Positions 29,690 through 35,627 of a DNA stretch of 35,627 bases are shown piece after piece; the stretch's first letter is position 1; every line of letters begins with the position of its first letter. The stretch is taken from NCBI GenBank assembly GCA_000320545.1, contig ADNK01000586.1, positions 25,001 through 60,627 on the forward strand. The letters run 5' to 3'. Below the pieces are notes generated by a model that saw nothing but the letters and a program-made list of their open reading frames with translations, did not search any database and was not told the DNA's origin. The translations under genes and the position numbers were made by a program. This DNA is from Bigelowiella natans CCMP2755 (lineage: Eukaryota; Cercozoa; Chlorarachniophyceae).

Positions 29690-31107
29690 GTTCACTCTAC
29701 AGATGGGGTTCAGATGTGTCAGCGTTCGATAACTCGAGATGAGTGCGATAATTAGAGGAGGTAATCCAGGTAATAGACGAGAATAACCGAGGAAATGAAC
29801 ACGAAAGACAGGATAAATCAGAGAAATATTGATTCAAATCGCCTTTCCGGACTGTTTATCAAATCATCTAGATCAATCAAAGATATTTTCATTATTATTA
29901 GTCTAGATCTACTGTAGATCTACATGTAGTTAACTACTGTTGGATATCTGTCTAGATCTACCGGTAGTAATACTGCCGCTTTTTGGTGGTTTTTTTGTGA
30001 ATTCTTTTGTCGCAGCCATGCATTTCTCCGGTAGGCGGTAGGCCGGTAGGTGCCACACTTTTAACTGTCGCCCAATTTGCCGTTTCCATGGTTCGCGAAA
30101 ATTCGTGAAAATTGGTCATCTTTGGTGATCATATCATTTTTACATGTCGCAAAAACCGAATGGGTTGAAAAATGTAACAAAAAAAAACAACGGTGGGAAC
30201 GGAACCAATTCAGCTTCCAGATGCCCGGAATCTCCGTAGGAATGGAACTCAAACTAGTCAAAGCGCGGCCAAGGTGTTGCGATCTCTTCATTCACTCATT
30301 CATCCATTCATCCAATGTCCCATGATACCATGATCCTTCAACTGCACCATTGGAATCGCATTGGATGAAGTCTTGCATGTGATGAGCAAACCATGTGGGT
30401 CTTTTGCTGCCCGCCGTGCAGCACGTGCATGCCAACAAGTGGACTTGACGACGATGATGGTGCAATGCAATGCCCGGTGTCAAATCGATGATGAAGACAC
30501 ACACACACACACCGCTGCATTGCACGTGTGTGGACCGAGTAACTGCACGATGAACTTCCAATTTGCATGCAAGTCAGCTAGTGCATGTCATTTCATCGAA
30601 GTTTCCACACAACAAGCCAGCAGGCAGGCTGGCAGGGAGGTGTCGACGCGTCACATCATGATGGCCATGCAGATTGATTCGACATGCTAGATGGAGTGCA
30701 ACAACCATGACGATTGAGTTGCGAGCACACCACCATGGTGGTCTGCATGTTGAAATTTATGTGTCATTGTGCATGTCTTGTAATTGTACACGTGTGTTTA
30801 GTCCATGAGCATGCACCGCGCCTAGCTGGGCGCTGGGCGCCGGTCAGCATGACGACTACACGATGACAGGAACTCAGCAATGATCAAATTTCTACATTTA
30901 TGCGCATCTGTCCATATCCGCGCCAAATTCGTTGCAGAGATACAATCCTTCTCACCAATGATCTCCAGCATGGTGCATTGGAACCACTTACATCGGGGTA
31001 CCTGCTCTTGATCCCCCCTCGCGCTATATACGGCTTCTAAAATCTATGGCGACTCCCATGGACTCGAATGCGCAGTCGTCAGTGCCTCTCTGTAGCAATT
31101 TTAGTTT
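29690..31107. other. Intergenic region upstream of the DUF1330 gene
   Basis: About 1.4 kb without a supported gene. It holds three TAGATCTAC motifs (29904-29961), a GGTAGGC-rich spot (about 30030-30051), ATTCATCC-type short repeats (about 30290-30315) and TGCA-rich sequence at 30400-30800. The 3' UTR of the cathepsin C-like gene lies at the right end. Open frames here lack splice and domain support. Confidence 0.5.
29904..29961. promoter_or_regulatory. Three TAGATCTAC motifs upstream of the DUF1330 gene
   Basis: Copies at 29904-29912, 29915-29923 and 29953-29961 lie about 215-275 bp upstream of the ATG at 29688. Each contains the palindrome TAGATCTA. They could be binding sites for a dimeric factor, but this is inferred only from repetition and position. 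Confidence 0.35.
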
Positions 31108-32396
31108 TTAAAATAAGAAAGAATGATGACTATTGTATGCAGCGAATTCTCTTATGGCGAGGTTCTTGTTATTGCAGCTAATACTACAATGTCTGTGGAC
31201 CTTCATCTTGAAGTATCCGTCCTCTCCCCAAAATTCGCCCCAACTATTTTTCACGATCCAGTACTTGTTTCCTTGATCCGAGACACCCCTGAGAGCGTAA
31301 GAATAGATAACAACAGCGAGTGAGGAAAATTTGGTCGCGGGGGGAGGGGGAATGGGGATTGCTGCCTGTGGCTAGCTTCAAGCACAAAACGAATAAATAC
31401 ACCACACACTTACACATAAATAAACACATGTTTTATCTATCTGTATCTATATCGATCTAGTGTTGGCATCGGTGTTTTAGATGTGTTTACTCACCAGCCA
31501 ACGACCACGATCGCATGATTGGTTTTCTCCCAATTGTCGTCCTGTACACCATACAGAGCGCATGCGTCACCAGGGAATCACGTGGCAATTGTTGATACGT
31601 CGAAAACTATCCCACGCGTGCTACTTTGCAAGACGAACCCCGCCAAAAAATGAAAATGAAATTAAACAATGGAAGACTGGGCTTTGGGTCGGGTCATTGC
31701 ATCTCTCGATAAAAAATCTCGAATCTGCACGTTTCACGGCATGAAGGCGCTTTCACGATGATAGACCTTGTCAGGATGCCCTCCGGAAAACACGCCTGAG
31801 ATAAAACGGGATTCAGCCCGATACAAGTAGGGGGGGGGGAGGGGGGAGGGGGTTGGGGACAAGTCTTTGTATGCATAAAGAAGGATATGCTATCTCCACC
31901 TGCAAATACTATTTTAATGTCATACATCGCTTCAAGACTCACCTCGATGGTAAGAGAAGAGATTGGAAGGCGCATTGAATGCTGCTACAATGGGGCCGTT
32001 CTTGTAGATCTCCTCCTTCATTAGCTGTTCACTGACAAACGAAGAGTGTAGGGTGTGTGGGGGGGGAGGGGGAGGGTGGATGATTGGCCTCCATCTTATT
32101 TCGCATCTACTTCCCTCTGTTTCTAGCCGCGGTGTGTCACATGTTCGCTCCGTCAATGACACCAAGTTTCTGATAGCGCGCGCGCATGCATGCATGAATG
32201 TGTGTGTGTGTGTGTGTGTGCGTAGCAGAAGCTGATTTTCTCGCGCGGCGAGTGATTTGTCTTCATCTCTCATACTTGCATGCTCCGTAGTAGCCTCCCA
32301 GGTAGCGATAGCCGTCGATGAAGTGTCGAGGGCAGCTTCCCGAACCAGAACGATAGCATTCCTGTGGGGGGGGGGAGAAACACCAATAATTACAAG

Positions 32397-32427
<31 letters not shown>

Positions 32428-32895
32428 GCCTAGCGACGACGTGATGGGTTGAGTCGTCGACGGGTTCTATATGATGATAATGGTTGTTGTTGTTGCTGCT
32501 ACTGCTAGCTAAGTGGCCTCTACAGCAGGTGGAAAATATGTATGCACACATGATACGAGATGTGCGCGCGCTAGGTGTGCTAGGTCAATGTCGTGCTACC
32601 TCAGTTACCAAACCAAGATCTTGGCCTGCAAAAAAAAAAGAAGAAGATGATGAAAATGAAGAAGAAGAATAGCGGGAGAAAGAGCAACGAACAATTGATT
32701 TCGGAGCCTTCAGCAGCAGCAGGAGGAGGAGGAGGAGTAGGAGGCGTAAAAAAGGAAGAAGAAGAAAGAGTTGAAGAAGACTGAGTACAACAACAAAGGC
32801 ACGTCGCCAAACTCGCTCTCTCTCCTCTCCCGTGCCGTATGTATTTGAAGCGGCCAGCTGCAACAAGAGCAGCTTTTCCATGCTTTCTATCGTTT

Positions 32896-32957
<62 letters not shown>

Positions 32958-33073
32958 TGCTTGCCGACAAGGAATGGATATCCTCCAGCGCATCCCTGAA
33001 ATTTATCACTCTTCGTTATAACAATCATATCTAGCGCCCAACCCCTCCCCCCCCATTCTACACATGTATGTGG

Positions 33074-33113
<40 letters not shown>

Positions 33114-33125
33114 TGTATTTATGTG

Positions 33126-33163
<38 letters not shown>

Positions 33164-33504
33164 ACGTTTTACAGTGTATATGTTAACCGAATGAAACATT
33201 GAGAATGGGCGCTGTCGCTGACGTGCACTCTGACTACTACTACTACTACTACTACTACTACAACTACTACTATAACTACTACTATTCCTACCTGATTGTA
33301 AAAGCTTTGATTCAGCACGTCGTCCATCGAAAAGGCAACGTCCTTCCGCCCGGATTTTATCATGTACCTCATCGTAGCAACGTCCATGGCTGCGACGGCG
33401 TAGCAGCTTCCACATGCGCCCTGATTGCGCACTGGGGTTACGATCCCGCGTTCCCTCCAGTCGAAGCTGGTAGAATGAGAAAACCAAGGGGGGGGGGGAG
33501 CAGA

Positions 33505-33544
<40 letters not shown>

Positions 33545-33696
33545 GAGAGGAGGGAGAGAAAATAGTCTGTTATATTTTCATCTGACAAGCGTCAAAGGGA
33601 GAGGCTCCCTCGATCGCACTACGGGGAAACACCGTATTCAGAATTCGATGCCCTCTCCGTCTTCTTGCGGCTAGCGCGTATATGAATACGTACACA

Positions 33697-33740
<44 letters not shown>

Positions 33741-35225
33741 CGCGCGCCGCACGCGCGCGCGTGCACGAGTCCCAGGTCTATATTACCTTTCTGGCAGATC
33801 CAGATACTTTTCCATCATACGCACACGCTTTGAGAAGGAATCCTCCGCGCGCTGAGGAAAGGATGGCGATAGTAGCTGGTCAGCTGCATTTGTCCTCTTC
33901 TTCCCCCCTCTCCTACTGTTGATGCCGCTGCGCCCCGTCTCCGCCATCATCATTCCGAGGTCGAGCTCATCTTCGGCGTCTTCGTTAAAGTCGCCAAGGC
34001 GTCGTGGATGATGCCTCCGGACGCGAAACACCTGAGGAACGTTTGAGGGACTTTTATGATAATGATCGGTTACGACGGCCACGTGGAAGAGGAACGGCCA
34101 CGTGGAAGAGGAATTATATCTCAGGCAGTCGGTCGCCAGTAGCAGCAGCAGAGTCCTGCTACTTTTCACGCGGCGTTTGCCCTCTCCTTCCCTCTTCTCT
34201 TTCGCCCCCGTCACACGAACATTGCCTGGCTGCTACTTGTCTGTTGTTTTGCACATTTGCATGTATGGGAATGGCTGTGTACCTCGTGGCCGGACGATCC
34301 GAGCAGCTGCATCATCTCAGATACCCTTCGGTTTTGGAACCTGCCCAATGGATTATTCGTGGTGGAATGGTGGTGGGGGGGAGCATTAGAAGGACGTGGA
34401 GGGGGGGGGGAGGGGGGAGAACAACATGGACTGATTTTTTGGTATTTTCATCCAACAGCACACTGTGCTCCTAATCAGCAGCAGCGGCGGCGGCGACAAG
34501 ATGATCGCGCGATCGTTCTTCCTCGCCACCATCATCACTATCTCATCCTCCTCCTCCTCTTCCTCAGTATCAATACCTAGGATACGCCTTCGCGACCCAC
34601 GTAGAGGTTGGGTTCTTGTTGTGGTGCTCGATGAACGTCTCGTTGTGCGAAAACCTGGTGGACGGACAGCGGGACAAACACAAGGTGGTGCGATGTGGTG
34701 AGAGGAGGCGGAGGAGGAGTCGCGACGAAGTGATACATAATTTATTAATATGAATATTAATATTCTCTATCTCTGTCATTTACTGATTTTTAGCTAGTGC
34801 GACGGTCGGTCCGTAACTGCTACCACCTTGAATCTGGATCGATCTTCTCAGCCTCGACGAGGAAAACAGTGGGCGACACCACCTTTGTAGTATTGTCATC
34901 GAGCGGCAAGACAATAGAGGAAGAGGAGGGGGGGGCAAGGAGAGGGGGGAGCAAGGAAGGTAGAAAGGAAGAAAGAAGTAATCATCTACTTTGAGCATGT
35001 ATCGACGATGCATTATGTACATATCTCTTCCCCCCTTCCCCCTCCCCCCCCCCCCTCCCCTCTTATTCTCAATTACTGGATCTTCGCGGGGCCGCTCGTA
35101 GTGGTATTGCTGCTCCTGATGGGGAGGTGGGAAGGACGGTGAGGATGGTGGAGGCAACATAGATGATGGCGACGATAATGGTGCATGCTTTGATACCCCT
35201 GCTGTCTGGTTGGAGCGGTCCAATC
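31108..35225 (-). CDS. Cathepsin C (dipeptidyl peptidase I)-like C1A protease, 14 exons, 5' end unresolved
   Basis: Cathepsin C removes N-terminal dipeptides and activates other proteases in lysosome-like compartments. Exons in order: 35225-35077 (tentative), 34882-34827, 34654-34577, 34340-34283, 34031-33787, 33670-33623, 33466-33292, 32995-32956, 32625-32600, 32361-32276, 32031-31943, 31795-31767, 31541-31495, 31288-31108 (stop TAA). Phases agree throughout, giving about 434 aa without the N-terminus. The proregion has [14 protein letters not shown] and TWVAKAY, as in cathepsin C. The catalytic part has NQGACGSCY (Cys codon 33405-33403), [53 protein letters not shown] (His codon 31517-31515) and WIVKNSWG (Asn codon 31248-31246). 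The full triad is present. The usual VVSCS segment is replaced by LNQSFYNQ, so one cysteine is lost. The donor GTCTAT after exon 31767 is odd but fits family spacing. A signal peptide and first exons should lie right of 35225 or outside the window. Confidence 0.88.
32396..32427. repeat. (GAA)n microsatellite in protease intron
   Basis: About ten AAG/GAA units lie in intron 32362-32599. Confidence 0.9.
32897..32954. repeat. (GT)n joined to (GA)n
   Basis: GT units run directly into GA units next to the donor of exon 32995-32956; both lie in intron 32626-32955. Confidence 0.9.
33078..33290. repeat. (TA)n, (GT)n and (TAC)n microsatellites in one intron
   Basis: The protease intron 32996-33291 holds TA (33078-33110), GT (about 33126-33160) and TAC (about 33234-33282) runs. 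Confidence 0.9.
33508..33540. repeat. (GA)n microsatellite in protease intron
   Basis: The GA run lies in intron 33467-33622. Confidence 0.9.
33701..33737. repeat. (CT)n microsatellite in protease intron
   Basis: The CT run lies in intron 33671-33786 and is followed by CG-rich alternation. Confidence 0.9.
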
Positions 35226-35627
35226 CTGTAACTCGAAAGCAGGCCTATTTGTTGGTAGTTAGATATGTATTACATGGTCATGTATTCTATTGTGCGTGCG
35301 TGCGTGCGTATATGTGTGTTAATGTATATGAATGCATGGATCTTGTCTTCAATCACCCATTCATCTGCCCCCCCCTTCCTTGCTCGCACGTGGCTCCATC
35401 CTGTAAAAATTGATAAACACCAGTAAGGATAACAACCCTCACGATAACGACAACAATTATATTGATGCACGGGGATATACCGTGCGCAAAAAAGCAACCA
35501 CAGGGACGGACCAGCAGAGGCCGTTATTTTGCAGTACGCAAGGCGCTAGCCCCCTCATACACACACACACCCGAGAGAGATAGAAAGAAAAAAAATATAA
35601 CGTGGGGTGAGGGTGGGGGGGGAGAGG
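35226..35627. other. Unresolved right end, probably 5' part of the protease gene
   Basis: The minus strand has a clear acceptor (TTTTTACAG at about 35402-35410) followed by an open frame containing ADEWVIEDKIHAF, so another protease exon may start there. No donor with the needed phase was found, and no signal peptide was identified. CA and G-rich runs occur near the end. Confidence 0.35.

Larger units (their letters stand above)
31111..33466 (-). other. Papain-like catalytic domain of the cathepsin C-like protease
   Basis: Eight exons of 26 to 181 nt encode the domain from [16 protein letters not shown] to the C-terminus. It contains the Cys, His and Asn triad and the oxyanion Gln (in VRNQG). 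The peptidase core is not interrupted by low-complexity inserts, unlike the neighbouring ligase. Confidence 0.9.

Overview
This is nuclear DNA of a eukaryote, most likely a protist or alga. The genes are split by many short GT-AG introns, simple-sequence repeats are dense, and the protein families are eukaryotic: a HECT ubiquitin ligase, a cathepsin C-like protease and a membrane cyclophilin. There are no bacterial operons. The cyclophilin subtype and the DUF1330 pair would fit a chromist or other SAR-type microbe, but that is a weak guess. All gene models were spliced by hand by matching exon phases and family motifs; no transcript data were available.

Layout. (1) 1-1359, plus strand: the 3' end of an unknown, basic, low-complexity protein with three 33-residue tandem repeats. 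(2) 2345-23646, minus strand: one giant gene of about 28 exons. All its exon phases agree, giving about 4,928 codons that end in a complete HECT E3 ligase domain. (3) 24505-27062, minus: an 11-exon cyclophilin-type prolyl isomerase (297 aa) with an N-terminal signal or anchor and a C-terminal membrane helix. (4) 29027-29688, minus: a two-exon gene encoding two DUF1330 domains in tandem. (5) 31108 to at least 35225, minus: a 14-exon cathepsin C (dipeptidyl peptidase I)-like papain-family protease whose N-terminal end was not resolved. Four of the five genes lie head to tail on the minus strand; gene 1 converges on the ligase.

The intergenic stretches (1360-2344, 23647-24504, 27063-29026, 29690-31107) have far fewer microsatellites inside them than the ligase introns do. 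They are instead rich in short palindromes containing TGCA and CATG. The most striking noncoding feature is a series of five hairpins at 27526-27725, possibly a structured RNA.

The genes do not form an obvious pathway. Three touch protein quality control (ubiquitination, prolyl isomerisation in a membrane or secretory compartment, lysosome-like proteolysis), but this may be chance. The best candidates for something new are the giant ligase with its internal duplicated segment, the doubly anchored cyclophilin with an eroded active site, and the hairpin cluster.
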